Below, piece after piece: positions 15,782 to 23,025 of a stretch of 35,173 bases of DNA. The notes under the pieces were generated by a model that saw only the letters and a program-made list of their open reading frames with translations, had not been told where the DNA came from and ran no database searches. Origin of the DNA: an uncultured bacterium (GTDB lineage: Bacteria > Acidobacteriota > Thermoanaerobaculia > Thermoanaerobaculales > Thermoanaerobaculaceae); assembly GCA_937924755.1 (NCBI GenBank), contig CALEVZ010000010.1, positions 1 through 35,173 of the forward strand. The letters are read 5' to 3'. The translations under genes were made by a program, and so were the position numbers. Positions within the stretch are counted from its first letter, which is position 1; every line of letters starts with the position of its first letter.

Positions 15782-16855
15782 TCACCAAGGGTTGGCCACG
15801 TGGCAGGCGGCGCCGGTGGTGGCGATGTAGTCCTGGTGGTAGTCCTCGGCGGGCCAGAAGGTCCTGGCCGGCTCCAGCTGGGTGACGATGGGGCGGGAGT
15901 AGCGGCCGGAGGCGGACAGCTCCCGGATGTACTCCTCCGCCTGGCGGCGCTGCTCGTCGTCGACGTACCAGATCCCCGAGCGGTACTGGGTGCCCACGTC
16001 CGGCCCCTGACGGTTCAGCTGGGTGGGGTCGTGCATGGCGAAAAACGCCTCCAACAGGCGGCGGTAGCTGATGCGTGCCGGGTCGAACACCACCTTGACG
16101 GTCTCCGCGTGGCCGGTCGTGCCGGTGCACACCTGCTTGTAGGTCGGGCGCTCCACGTGCCCCTGCATGTACCCGCTCACCGCCTCCACCACGCCCGGGC
16201 CCTGCTGGAAGTAGTGCTCGATCCCCCAGAAGCACCCGCCCGCGAAGTAGGCGGTTTCGAGCCGCAGAGGGCGGCTTTCTGGTGGCAGTTCGGCGCCCTT
16301 CTCGAAAAACACCAGGGAGGCCGAGTTGAGGCAGTGGCGCTCGCGGGTGGGGCGCGGGCCGTCGTCGAAAACGTGGCCCAGGTGAGCGCCGCAGCGGGCG
16401 CAGACGATTTCGGTGCGCACCATGCCGTGGCTGGTGTCCCGGCGGCGGGCGACGTGGGCGGGGTCGAACTCGCGCGAAAAGCTGGGCCAACCGGTGCCGG
16501 AGTCGAACTTGTACTCGCTCGAGAACAGCGGCAGACCGCAGACGACGCAGGCGTAGATCCCTTCCTTTTTGTTGTCCAGCAGCGTACCGCAGAAGGGCGG
16601 TTCGGTGCCGGCCTTCTGGGTGACGCGGTAGGACTCGGCATCCAGGCGCGCCGCCAAGGCGACCACCTTCTCCCGTGGCAGCGGCGTGACGTCGTACCCT
16701 GAGGCGGACAGCTTGATCGACGACATAGCGTTCTCCTTGGCGCCGGCGGCGGGTTGCCGCTCGCCGGGGCGGGCGTCAGCGCGGCCGCCCGGCTGACAGG
16801 CGCCCGCGGCGCAGGCGAGAGCGAGCAGGGCGGCGGCCGCACGTGTCCTTGTCAC
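15782..16855 (-). CDS. Bifunctional methionine sulfoxide reductase, MsrB-MsrA order, probable lipoprotein
   Basis: Repairs both R- and S-methionine sulfoxide in oxidised proteins. The MsrB domain comes first (about 45-190): zinc cysteines CVVCG (C103, C106) and CARCG (C152, C155), substrate motif FDSGTGWPSF, catalytic C175 in RHCLNSASL. The MsrA domain follows (about 200-345): catalytic C208 in GGCFWGIEHYF, then PTYKQVCTGTTGHAE, and a late recycling Cys in TGAACHVANPW. The catalytic MsrB residue is Cys, not selenocysteine. The GTG at 16855 gives a basic n-region, an Ala/Leu core and a Cys at 15 or 20, so a lipoprotein or exported enzyme is likely; the frame extends to 16915 but begins there with TTG. 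DUF2177 lies directly upstream. Confidence 0.92.
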   Translation of the reverse strand: MTRTRAAAALLALACAAGACQPGGRADARPGERQPAAGAKENAMSSIKLSASGYDVTPLPREKVVALAARLDAESYRVTQKAGTEPPFCGTLLDNKKEGIYACVVCGLPLFSSEYKFDSGTGWPSFSREFDPAHVARRRDTSHGMVRTEIVCARCGAHLGHVFDDGPRPTRERHCLNSASLVFFEKGAELPPESRPLRLETAYFAGGCFWGIEHYFQQGPGVVEAVSGYMQGHVERPTYKQVCTGTTGHAETVKVVFDPARISYRRLLEAFFAMHDPTQLNRQGPDVGTQYRSGIWYVDDEQRRQAEEYIRELSASGRYSRPIVTQLEPARTFWPAEDYHQDYIATTGAACHVANPW

Positions 16856-16975
16856 AGCTTCGAGAGCGCGGGCGGGCCAGGGAACATTCCATTGCCGGTC
16901 CTGCAGGGGTTGCAACCCGCCAGGCGTCGAACGTCTCGCCCGGCCCGCCGTCGACGCGCCGTCCGGGTCAAGGCG

Positions 16976-17395
16976 CTACGATCGCAGCAGCCAGCGCGCC
17001 GCCAGACCCCCGCCGAGGGCGGTGGCGGCCGTCAGGACGGTGCCCCAGACCATGTCCACCACCGTCACCGCAAGCGGCCAGCGCGCCACTGTCGCCAGGT
17101 TGGTGAGGTCGTAGGCGGCGTAGGCACACAACCCGAACACGCCGCCGAGCACCACGGTGCGCAGGAGCGTCGCCTCCTGATTCGGCAGCACTACCACGGT
17201 CAGCACGCCGGCCACGTACAGCAGGTAAAACAACGCCGCCGCCCCCCAGCGCACCTCCTCGGCGAGCAGGAAAGCGAGCTCGCGCCGGTAGAAACCGCGG
17301 GCGATCGCGCCCAGCCAGAAGCCGTCGAGGACAAGAAACACGCCGAGGGTGATGCCGTACACGCCGACCAATCGCCATGCGCTCACGAAGAACAT
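16976..17395 (-). CDS. DUF2177 family membrane protein
   Basis: A 139-residue membrane protein with four hydrophobic segments that matches DUF2177 closely: GVFLVLDGFWLG and a following FYRR in the first third, WGAAALFYLLYVAGVLTVVVLP in the middle, GLCAYAAYDLTNLATVARWP and TVVDMVWGTVLTA at the end. The family's biochemical role is not established. The ATG at 17395 gives the family's usual N-terminus; the frame runs further up but that part overlaps the divergent desaturase. It lies 120 nt upstream of the msrB-msrA fusion on the same strand and could share its transcript. Confidence 0.88.
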   Translation of the reverse strand: MFFVSAWRLVGVYGITLGVFLVLDGFWLGAIARGFYRRELAFLLAEEVRWGAAALFYLLYVAGVLTVVVLPNQEATLLRTVVLGGVFGLCAYAAYDLTNLATVARWPLAVTVVDMVWGTVLTAATALGGGLAARWLLRS

Positions 17396-17492
17396 GATAG
17401 TCGATGACGACCGTGTCCCTCGCAGCGGCCCGCCTGTTGGCGCGGCGGGGGCAGGCGGGAATCCCATCGCTGCGCCGACGGTTTCAGTGATC

Positions 17493-18524
17493 ATGAGCGC
17501 GACCGCAGACGCCCCGACGGGAAACCCCACAGAAGAGCTGCGCCGCAGCTGGAAGCAGATGGTGGCGCCTTACCAGCAGCCGGAGCTGCGCGCCAGCCTG
17601 TGGCAGTTGGCCAACAGCGTGGTGCCGTATGTGGCCCTGTGGACCGCCAGCTACCACCTGCTCGCCGTGTCGTATTGGTTGACCCTCGTCACGTCGGTGC
17701 TGGCGGCCGGGTTTCTGGTGCGGATCTTCATCATCTTCCACGACTGCGGCCACGGCTCCTTCTTCGCCTCCCGCCGCGCCAACGACGCGGTGGGCTTTAT
17801 CACCGGTGTCTTGACCTTCACGCCGTACTTCGACTGGCGCCGCGAACACGCTCTCCACCACGCCACCGCCGGCGATCTCGATCGACGCGGCCTGGGTGAC
17901 GTGGAAACCATGACGGTCGAGGAGTACCGGCAGGCAACGCCGTGGCGACGGCTGACCTACCGGCTGTACCGCAACCCCGTGCTTCTGCTCGCCGTGGGGC
18001 CGTTGTGGGTGTTTCTCGTCAAGCAGCGCATCCCGCGCGCCGGCAGCGGGCCGCGGGAGAGGCTCTCCGTGCATCTGACCAACCTCGCCCTGGTGGCGGC
18101 CGGCGCCGCACTCACCCTGACCATTGGCTTCAAAGCCATGCTGCTGGTGCAGCTCCCGATCCTGGCCATCGGCGGCGCCGCCGGGATCTGGCTGTTTTAC
18201 GTCCAGCATCAGTTCGAGCGGGTGTACTGGGCGCGCGGGGGCCAGCGCGATTTCCTCGCCGCGGCGCTGCGCGGCAGCTCGCTGTACCAGCTGCCGCGGG
18301 TGCTGCAGTGGTTCACAGGGAACATCGGCTTCCACCATATCCATCATTTGAGCCCGCGCATCCCCAACTACAAGTTGGAGCGCTGCCACCGCGGGGAGCC
18401 CCAACTGCAGCAGGTCAACCGCCTGACGCTGCTCTCGAGCCTGCAGTGCCTGCGACTGCGCCTGTACGACGAGGAGGCCGGGCGCATGGTGTCGTTCCGC
18501 GACGCCCTGGCGTCACGCTCCTGA
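17493..18524 (+). CDS. Membrane fatty acid desaturase (acyl-lipid, omega-6/delta-12 type)
   Basis: A 343-residue di-iron membrane desaturase that introduces a double bond in membrane acyl chains using oxygen. All three histidine boxes are present: HDCGH (H83-H87), HALHH (H119-H123) and HHIHH (H281-H285, in GFHHIHHLSPRIPNY). Four to six hydrophobic segments surround them (about 42-60, 63-82, 96-112, 160-178, 196-238). The spacing and the VQHQFE stretch at 237-242 resemble acyl-lipid delta-12 desaturases of bacteria; position specificity cannot be fixed. The start at 17493 removes an upstream extension that overlaps the divergent DUF2177 gene. The presence of this enzyme implies access to oxygen. 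Confidence 0.9.
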   Translation: MSATADAPTGNPTEELRRSWKQMVAPYQQPELRASLWQLANSVVPYVALWTASYHLLAVSYWLTLVTSVLAAGFLVRIFIIFHDCGHGSFFASRRANDAVGFITGVLTFTPYFDWRREHALHHATAGDLDRRGLGDVETMTVEEYRQATPWRRLTYRLYRNPVLLLAVGPLWVFLVKQRIPRAGSGPRERLSVHLTNLALVAAGAALTLTIGFKAMLLVQLPILAIGGAAGIWLFYVQHQFERVYWARGGQRDFLAAALRGSSLYQLPRVLQWFTGNIGFHHIHHLSPRIPNYKLERCHRGEPQLQQVNRLTLLSSLQCLRLRLYDEEAGRMVSFRDALASRS

Positions 18525-18673
18525 TCGACGACGCGGGATTCCGTAAAAGCCAGGCCCTCCCCTTATGGCTGCGAAGCCACGTCGTCGGACGCGGCGGCCG
18601 ACTTGGCTGCCCGAACGGAGGCAGGGGCGGAGGTGAGAGACGAGCCGCAGGCGGCTCTGCCGGCGCCCCGACG

Positions 18674-18697
18674 GGGGGGCGACCGGACCCCCCGAAC
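18674..18697. repeat. 24-nt hairpin repeat, copy 1
   Basis: GGGGGG, 8-nt loop CGACCGGA, CCCCCC, then GAAC. The same 24 nt recur at 18792-18815. Around them lie other perfect or near-perfect hairpins: GAGCCG/CGGCTC near 18642-18657 and CGGGC/GCCCG near 18734-18746. The stretch 18525-18819 is otherwise non-coding. Confidence 0.7.
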
Positions 18698-18791
18698 GAG
18701 GGAGGTGGGAGGGGGTGAGGATCGAGCGCCGTCGGGCTATGCCCGCGGCGCGAGGGGGGGCGCGGGGGGTCGAGGGCGCGGGGGTGTGGGT

Positions 18792-18815
18792 GGGGGGCGA
18801 CCGGACCCCCCGAAC
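18792..18815 (-). terminator. 24-nt hairpin repeat, copy 2, just downstream of tRNA-Ala
   Basis: Identical to the 24 nt at 18674-18697. On the tRNA strand it forms a six-G/six-C stem with an 8-nt loop 4 nt after the tRNA 3' CCA. No T-run follows, so a classic intrinsic terminator is not shown; it may act as a processing or transcript-end structure. Confidence 0.35.
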
Positions 18816-18819
18816 TAAA

Positions 18820-18895
<76 letters not shown>

Positions 18896-18909
18896 ACCAA
18901 GGGAAGAGA

Positions 18910-18938
18910 AAACTAGCAGATGCCGGCGGGGGTGTCAA
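18910..18938 (-). promoter_or_regulatory. Sigma-70-type promoter of tRNA-Ala
   Basis: On the minus strand a perfect -35 TTGACA (18938-18933), a 17-nt spacer and TAGTTT (18915-18910) preceded by TG one base upstream (extended -10). The tRNA begins 14 nt further on. Shows that this genome uses the ordinary vegetative consensus. Confidence 0.75.
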
Positions 18939-18985
18939 CGGTGGGACAGGCGCTCCCTAGGGGGAACGGCTGGCGCTGGCGGCGG

Positions 18986-18994
18986 TGCTACACT
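18986..18994 (+). promoter_or_regulatory. Extended -10 promoter of selC
   Basis: TG, one base, then TACACT (18989-18994), ending 6 nt before the first base of tRNA-Sec, so transcription would begin at or very near the mature 5' end. No good -35 hexamer is present; a TGn extension commonly compensates. Confidence 0.5.
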
Positions 18995-19000
18995 CGCCCT

Positions 19001-19099
19001 GGAAGCGCTCGGGGCCTGGTGGCTCTCGCGGTCTTCAAAACCGTTGCCTCGTGCCTCGGCGGTGCGAGGGGTGGGTTCGATTCCCATGCGCTTCCGCCA
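19001..19099 (+). tRNA. selC: tRNA-Sec (anticodon TCA)
   Basis: 99 nt with encoded CCA. An 8-bp acceptor stem (GGAAGCGC with GCGCTTCC), anticodon TCA in loop CTTCAAA on stem GCGGT/ACCGT, a long variable arm built from GCCTCGTGCC and GGTGCGAGG, and T arm GGTGGGTTCGATTCCC. The long acceptor, long extra arm and TCA anticodon are diagnostic for selenocysteine tRNA, which decodes UGA at SECIS sites with SelB. No selA, selB or selD is in the window, and no coding region here shows a convincing internal UGA. Confidence 0.95.
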
Positions 19100-19152
19100 T
19101 GCGCTTTCGAGGGTGAGAGCTGGTAGCTGCCTCGCGTGATACCATTCCAGTC

Positions 19153-19941
19153 GTGAGCGCGAGCGGGAAGCACATGTACGTTGGCGATCTCGGCGAGACG
19201 CCACTGCCTGAGATCCTCGCGACCATCCACCGCTACAAGGTCCCCGGCGTGCTCGAGGTGCGTCCCGAAGACGACATCAAGCGCGTCTACATCGCCGGCG
19301 GCGACATCATTTTCGCCACTTCCACCAACCGCGCCGACTCTTTGGGGGAAATGCTGGTGGCCGCCGGGCGCATCACCATGGAGCAGCACCGCGCCTCGAC
19401 CCTCTTGCTGCTGGACAACCCGGGCAAGCGGCACGGTCAGGTGCTGGTTGAGATGGGACTCTTGACGCCGGAAGAGATGCGCGCGGCGGTGCTCGAGCAG
19501 GTGCAGCGCATCGTCTGGAGCTTGTTCGCCCTGCCGGAGGGGAAGGTGACCTTCACCCTGGGCAATTATGGCGCCGACGAGGTGTACAAGCTGCGCATCC
19601 CCACGCCCCGGGCGGTGGTGCACGGGTGCAAGACGGTGCCCGACCCGAAGCGGATGGTGGCGCGGCTGGGGTCCAAGGGGGCGGTGTTCGGACGGGTACC
19701 CGCCGAGGAGCTGCACTCGACGCTGGAGCTGGAGCCCGGGGAGGAGCAGCTCCTCGCCATGGTGGACGGTCGCCGCACCCTCTACGAGCTGTGCGAGCGC
19801 GGTCCATACTCGCCGGGGCTGAACGCCCGCATCCTCTACGCCTTCTTTTGCCTAGGCCTGGTGCGCATGGAGCGGGAGGGCACCGCTGGCATCAAGGTTC
19901 AGGTCCCCTCGACAAGTGGCTTTGGTGAGCATAAAATATGA
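19153..19941 (+). CDS. DUF4388 domain-containing protein
   Basis: A 262-residue soluble protein. Residues about 8-135 match the DUF4388 (PATAN-like) pattern: GDLGETPLPEILATIHRYK, VPGVLEVRPEDDIKRVYIAGG, IIFATSTNRADSLGEMLV, then a helical repeat with GKRHGQVLVEMGLLTPEEM and VQRIVWSLFALPEGKVTF. The C-terminal half (about 150-262) is less clear, with DGRRTLYELCERGPYSP resembling a winged-helix-like tail seen behind DUF4388. The family occurs in signalling and gliding or pilus-related systems of myxobacteria and relatives; the exact role is unknown. GTG at 19153 was kept; the ATG at 19174 is an alternative. It lies just after selC and 35 nt before the FmdB-type gene. Confidence 0.85.
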   Translation: MSASGKHMYVGDLGETPLPEILATIHRYKVPGVLEVRPEDDIKRVYIAGGDIIFATSTNRADSLGEMLVAAGRITMEQHRASTLLLLDNPGKRHGQVLVEMGLLTPEEMRAAVLEQVQRIVWSLFALPEGKVTFTLGNYGADEVYKLRIPTPRAVVHGCKTVPDPKRMVARLGSKGAVFGRVPAEELHSTLELEPGEEQLLAMVDGRRTLYELCERGPYSPGLNARILYAFFCLGLVRMEREGTAGIKVQVPSTSGFGEHKI

Positions 19942-19976
19942 GTTGGACACGCTAAGCCCGTGTCCGGAGGTTTCCC

Positions 19977-20309
19977 ATGCCCCTGTACGAGTACCGCTGC
20001 TCCGACTGCGGCGAGTGTGTGGAAGTTCTGCAGCTCGTTGGAGATCCCCCTTTGATTGAATGTCGGGTTTGCGGTGGCGCCATGGAAAAACTGCTATCTG
20101 CGCCGGCCTTGCAGTTTCGCGGCAGCGGCTGGTACATCACTGACTACGGCCGCAAAGGCAACGGCAACGGCTCGGCACGCGACGGGGAGGGCAGCGCCGA
20201 CAAAGCTCCCGCCGAGGCCGCCAAGCCGGCGGCGAGCGACGCCGCAAAGCCGGCCTCCGGTGAGGCCGCCAAGGCGACGCCGAGCACGGCAACTACCCCC
20301 ACCACCTGA
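19977..20309 (+). CDS. FmdB-family zinc-ribbon protein
   Basis: A 110-residue protein. The first 60 residues are the FmdB putative regulatory zinc ribbon: MPLYEYRCSDCG at the N-terminus, CRVCGG at about 29-34 (four zinc cysteines in two CxxC pairs), then a GSGWYITDYG motif that closes the domain. The remaining 50 residues are a low-complexity Ala/Pro/Lys/Thr tail, disordered. FmdB proteins are common, small and of unproven function; early members sit near formamidase or amidase operons. A GGAGG site lies 6 nt before the ATG. Downstream, galU ends on the opposite strand 56 nt away. Confidence 0.9.
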   Translation: MPLYEYRCSDCGECVEVLQLVGDPPLIECRVCGGAMEKLLSAPALQFRGSGWYITDYGRKGNGNGSARDGEGSADKAPAEAAKPAASDAAKPASGEAAKATPSTATTPTT

Positions 20310-20365
20310 TCCCCGCGCACGGCGAACTGGGGTCTTGCAGCAGAAGCCAGCCGCGACCTTCGGGC

Positions 20366-21229
20366 TCAGGCCAGCAGTTCTTCCAAGTGGCGGCGCAGCC
20401 CCTCCCCCAGTTCGGGGTGGCGCAGCCCGAGGGTGACGGTGGCGCGCAGGAAGTCCAGCTTGTTGCCGGCGTCGAAGCGCTCGCCCGGGAAGGTGCAGGC
20501 GTACAGGGGAGCGCGCTGGGCGGCTCGCCGCAGCCCCTCGGTGAGCTGGATCTCTCCGCCCCGGTCGAAGGGGGTGTCCTTCAGTTCCTGTACCACCTGG
20601 GGAGTGATGATATACCGCCCGATCACCGCCAGATTACTGGGTGCCTCGTCGGGATGAGGCTTTTCCACCAGATCATGGACCCGCCACACGCCTTCCTCCA
20701 CCGGCTCCCCGGCCACGCACCCATAGTGGCGGATTTCCTCCCGGGACACCTCCATGACTGCCACCACCGGCGCTCCGGTCGCCGCGTGCAGCTGGGCGAG
20801 GCGACCGATGGCGGGGGGGTGCCCGATGATGACGTCGTCGCCCAGCAGCACTGCGAAGGCCTCGTCGCCCACCGCCCGGGCCCCCTGGAGGACGGCGTGC
20901 CCCAGTCCCAATGCCTCCTTCTGCCGCACGGTGACCACCTCGACCAGGGAGCCCAGCCGCCGCATTTCTTCCAGTAGGGCAACCTTGCCGCGTGCCTCCA
21001 GGAACGCCTCCAGCCGCAGCGAGCGATCGAAGTGATCCTCCAGCGCTGACTTGCCTTCGGCGGTGACGAAGATGGCGGTGTCGATGCCGGCGGCCACCGC
21101 TTCCTCGACTACGTATTGCACCGCCGGCTTGTCCACCAGCGGGATCAGCTCCTTGGGGATGGCCTTGGAGGCGGGCAGGAAGCGGGTGCCGAAGCCGGCC
21201 ACCGGGAAGACGGCCCGTCGCAGATTCAC
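20366..21229 (-). CDS. galU: UTP--glucose-1-phosphate uridylyltransferase
   Basis: A 287-residue nucleotidyltransferase that makes UDP-glucose from UTP and glucose-1-phosphate for surface polysaccharides. Signatures: GFGTRFLPASKAIPKELIP at 11-29 (nucleotide loop plus the conserved Lys-Glu), AVQYVVEEAVAAGI, FVTAEGKSALEDHFD, QKEALGLGHAV, VLLGDDVI, VEKPHPDEAPSNLAVIGRYI and GGEIQLTEGL. Length fits the family. The GTG at 21229 was chosen because AAGGAG lies 6 nt upstream and it overlaps the stop of the DUF192 gene by 4 nt (GTGA), which suggests coupling. The open frame upstream to 21373 is not galU-like. Confidence 0.95.
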   Translation of the reverse strand: MNLRRAVFPVAGFGTRFLPASKAIPKELIPLVDKPAVQYVVEEAVAAGIDTAIFVTAEGKSALEDHFDRSLRLEAFLEARGKVALLEEMRRLGSLVEVVTVRQKEALGLGHAVLQGARAVGDEAFAVLLGDDVIIGHPPAIGRLAQLHAATGAPVVAVMEVSREEIRHYGCVAGEPVEEGVWRVHDLVEKPHPDEAPSNLAVIGRYIITPQVVQELKDTPFDRGGEIQLTEGLRRAAQRAPLYACTFPGERFDAGNKLDFLRATVTLGLRHPELGEGLRRHLEELLA

Positions 21230-21672
21230 GGCGTGCTCCTTCGCGGGAGGGGGTAGCCCTTGACGTTGGTAAAAGTGAGTTTCTGCCCCGGCACCAACCC
21301 GTGGGCGGTGGCGACGCCGCCCTTGAGCTCCAGCACGGCCCGTCCGGGCGCTTGGGGGGTGTAGCTGGGGCATGGGTCACGACGGCAGGGTTGGACGTTG
21401 GCCCGCACGTCGGTGATCACTCCGGTGTCATCCAGCCACACCAGGTCGAGGGGGATGAAGGTGTTTTTCATCCAGAACGGCCAGCGCGCCGCCGAGTCGA
21501 AGATGAACAGCATACCGGCGTTCTCCGCCAGCGAGTCGCGGAACATCAGACCCATCTCTCGTTCCTCCTCGGTGATGGCCAACTCCAGCCGGATCACCGT
21601 ACCGTCCGGGAACGTGCAGAGCGGTTGGGGCGGAGCGGTGGACGCCAGCACAACGGCAAGGGCCAGCAGCAT
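21226..21672 (-). CDS. DUF192 family exported protein
   Basis: A 148-residue protein with a short signal peptide (LLALAVVLASTAPP) and a DUF192 domain: LELAITEEEREMGLMFRDSL, AGMLFIFDSAARWPFWMKNT, PLDLVWLDDTGVITDV, AVLELKGGVATAHGL. The 'GLM-R ... M-F ... FWMKNT-PLD' order is diagnostic of the family, whose biochemical role is unknown. The gene begins one base after the pilR stop and its own stop overlaps galU, so it is wedged in one transcript with the pil regulators and galU. A link to pili is suggested only by position. Confidence 0.92.
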   Translation of the reverse strand: MLLALAVVLASTAPPQPLCTFPDGTVIRLELAITEEEREMGLMFRDSLAENAGMLFIFDSAARWPFWMKNTFIPLDLVWLDDTGVITDVRANVQPCRRDPCPSYTPQAPGRAVLELKGGVATAHGLVPGQKLTFTNVKGYPLPRRSTP

Positions 21673-23025
21673 CTATTCCTCCGTGGCGATGCGGTACTTC
21701 TCGGCGTGGTAGCGAAAGGCGCGGTAGCTCATGCGCAGCAACTCGGCGGCGCGCTTCTGCACGCCCCCGGCGCGCTGCAGAGCCTGGCGCATGAGGTCCA
21801 GTCGCACGTTGTCCAGGTACGCCTCGATGTCGAGCCCTTCCTCGGGGACGGTGTGCAGGCGACGCACCGGCTCCCGGGAATCTGAACCCAACAGGGCGGG
21901 GGGGAGAGAGGAGACGGTGAGGAGGTTGGAGGGTTCCATGGCCACCATGCGCTCGATGACGTTTTCCAGCTCCCGCACGTTACCGGGCCAGGGATAGGCC
22001 TCCATCACCCCCATGGCGTCGCGGTGGATCTGCTTGACCGGGATGCGCGCCCGGTGGCAGGCGCGCTCCACGAACAGGCGGGCGAGTTCGGGGATGTCCT
22101 CCACCCGCTCCCGCAAGGGCGGGAGATGGAGCTGGATGACGTTGATGCGGTAGTAGAGATCCTCCCGAAAGCGGTTCTCTCGCACGGCCCTGGCGAGGTC
22201 CTGATTGGTGGCGGCAATGATGCGGACGTCGATCTCGATTTCGCGGTTGCCGCCCACCGGTCGAATTGAGCGCTCTTGCAGGGCGCGCAGCAGCGCCACC
22301 TGGGTGTTGGGCGACAGCTCGCCGATCTCGTCGAGAAACAGCGTGCCGCCGTGGGCTTCCTGCATCAGCCCACGCTTGTCCCGCACCGCTCCCGTGAACG
22401 ACCCCCGCACGTGGCCGAACAGCTCGCTCTCCAAAAGCCCCTCCGGCAGGGCGCCGCAGTTGACCGGGACAAAGAGACGCGTCGCCCGCGGTGAGGCGTC
22501 ATGAATGGCACGGGCCATCAGCTCCTTGCCGGTACCGGATTCGCCCTGGATGACTACGGTGGCGTCCGAGCGTGCCACCTGGGGGAGGCGCTCGAGGATC
22601 GGCCGCATGGCGCGGGATTGCCCCACGAAACGTGCTCCGGCGCCGCCGGTGAGCGCCTCGCCCTGCCCTTTGAGGAGCTGCTTGGCGATGATGAGCTTGA
22701 GTTCCTCCACGTCGAAGGGCTTGGAGATGTACTCCACGGCCCCGTCCCGTAGAGCGGCGAGGGCGTGCGCCGGGGTGGTGTGGGCGGTGATGACGATGAA
22801 CTTGGTCTTCGGGTGGGAACCGTGACAGGTGCGAACCAAATCCAGGCCATTGCCGTCCGGCAGGAAGATGTCGCAGATCACCACGTCGAAGCGCACCGTG
22901 GCGAGCGCCTGCAAAGCGTCCTGATAGGTGGCCGCCTCGTGCACCGCGTAGCCTTCGCCCTCCAGCAGTATCCGCAAAAGCTGCCGCAGGTTGGCCTCAT
23001 CGTCGATGACGAGGATGGTGCGCAT
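21673..23025 (-). CDS. pilR: Sigma-54-dependent response regulator PilR
   Basis: A 450-residue NtrC-class activator. Receiver domain at 1-118 with acidic pair DDE (8-10), phospho-acceptor D52 in ICDIFLPDGNG and K102. AAA+ domain at about 132-370: Walker A GESGTGKE, sigma-54 contact loop GSFTGA (the common GAFTGA with Ala to Ser), Walker B GGTLFLDEIGEL, arginine-finger region and YPWPGNVRELENVIERMV. C-terminal Fis-like helix-turn-helix at about 400-450 (VQKRAAELLRMSYRAFRYHAEKY; bases of a DNA-binding helix). PilS in the overlapping upstream gene is the natural partner; in known systems the target is the sigma-54 promoter of pilA, which is not in this window. Confidence 0.93.
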   Translation of the reverse strand: MRTILVIDDEANLRQLLRILLEGEGYAVHEAATYQDALQALATVRFDVVICDIFLPDGNGLDLVRTCHGSHPKTKFIVITAHTTPAHALAALRDGAVEYISKPFDVEELKLIIAKQLLKGQGEALTGGAGARFVGQSRAMRPILERLPQVARSDATVVIQGESGTGKELMARAIHDASPRATRLFVPVNCGALPEGLLESELFGHVRGSFTGAVRDKRGLMQEAHGGTLFLDEIGELSPNTQVALLRALQERSIRPVGGNREIEIDVRIIAATNQDLARAVRENRFREDLYYRINVIQLHLPPLRERVEDIPELARLFVERACHRARIPVKQIHRDAMGVMEAYPWPGNVRELENVIERMVAMEPSNLLTVSSLPPALLGSDSREPVRRLHTVPEEGLDIEAYLDNVRLDLMRQALQRAGGVQKRAAELLRMSYRAFRYHAEKYRIATEE

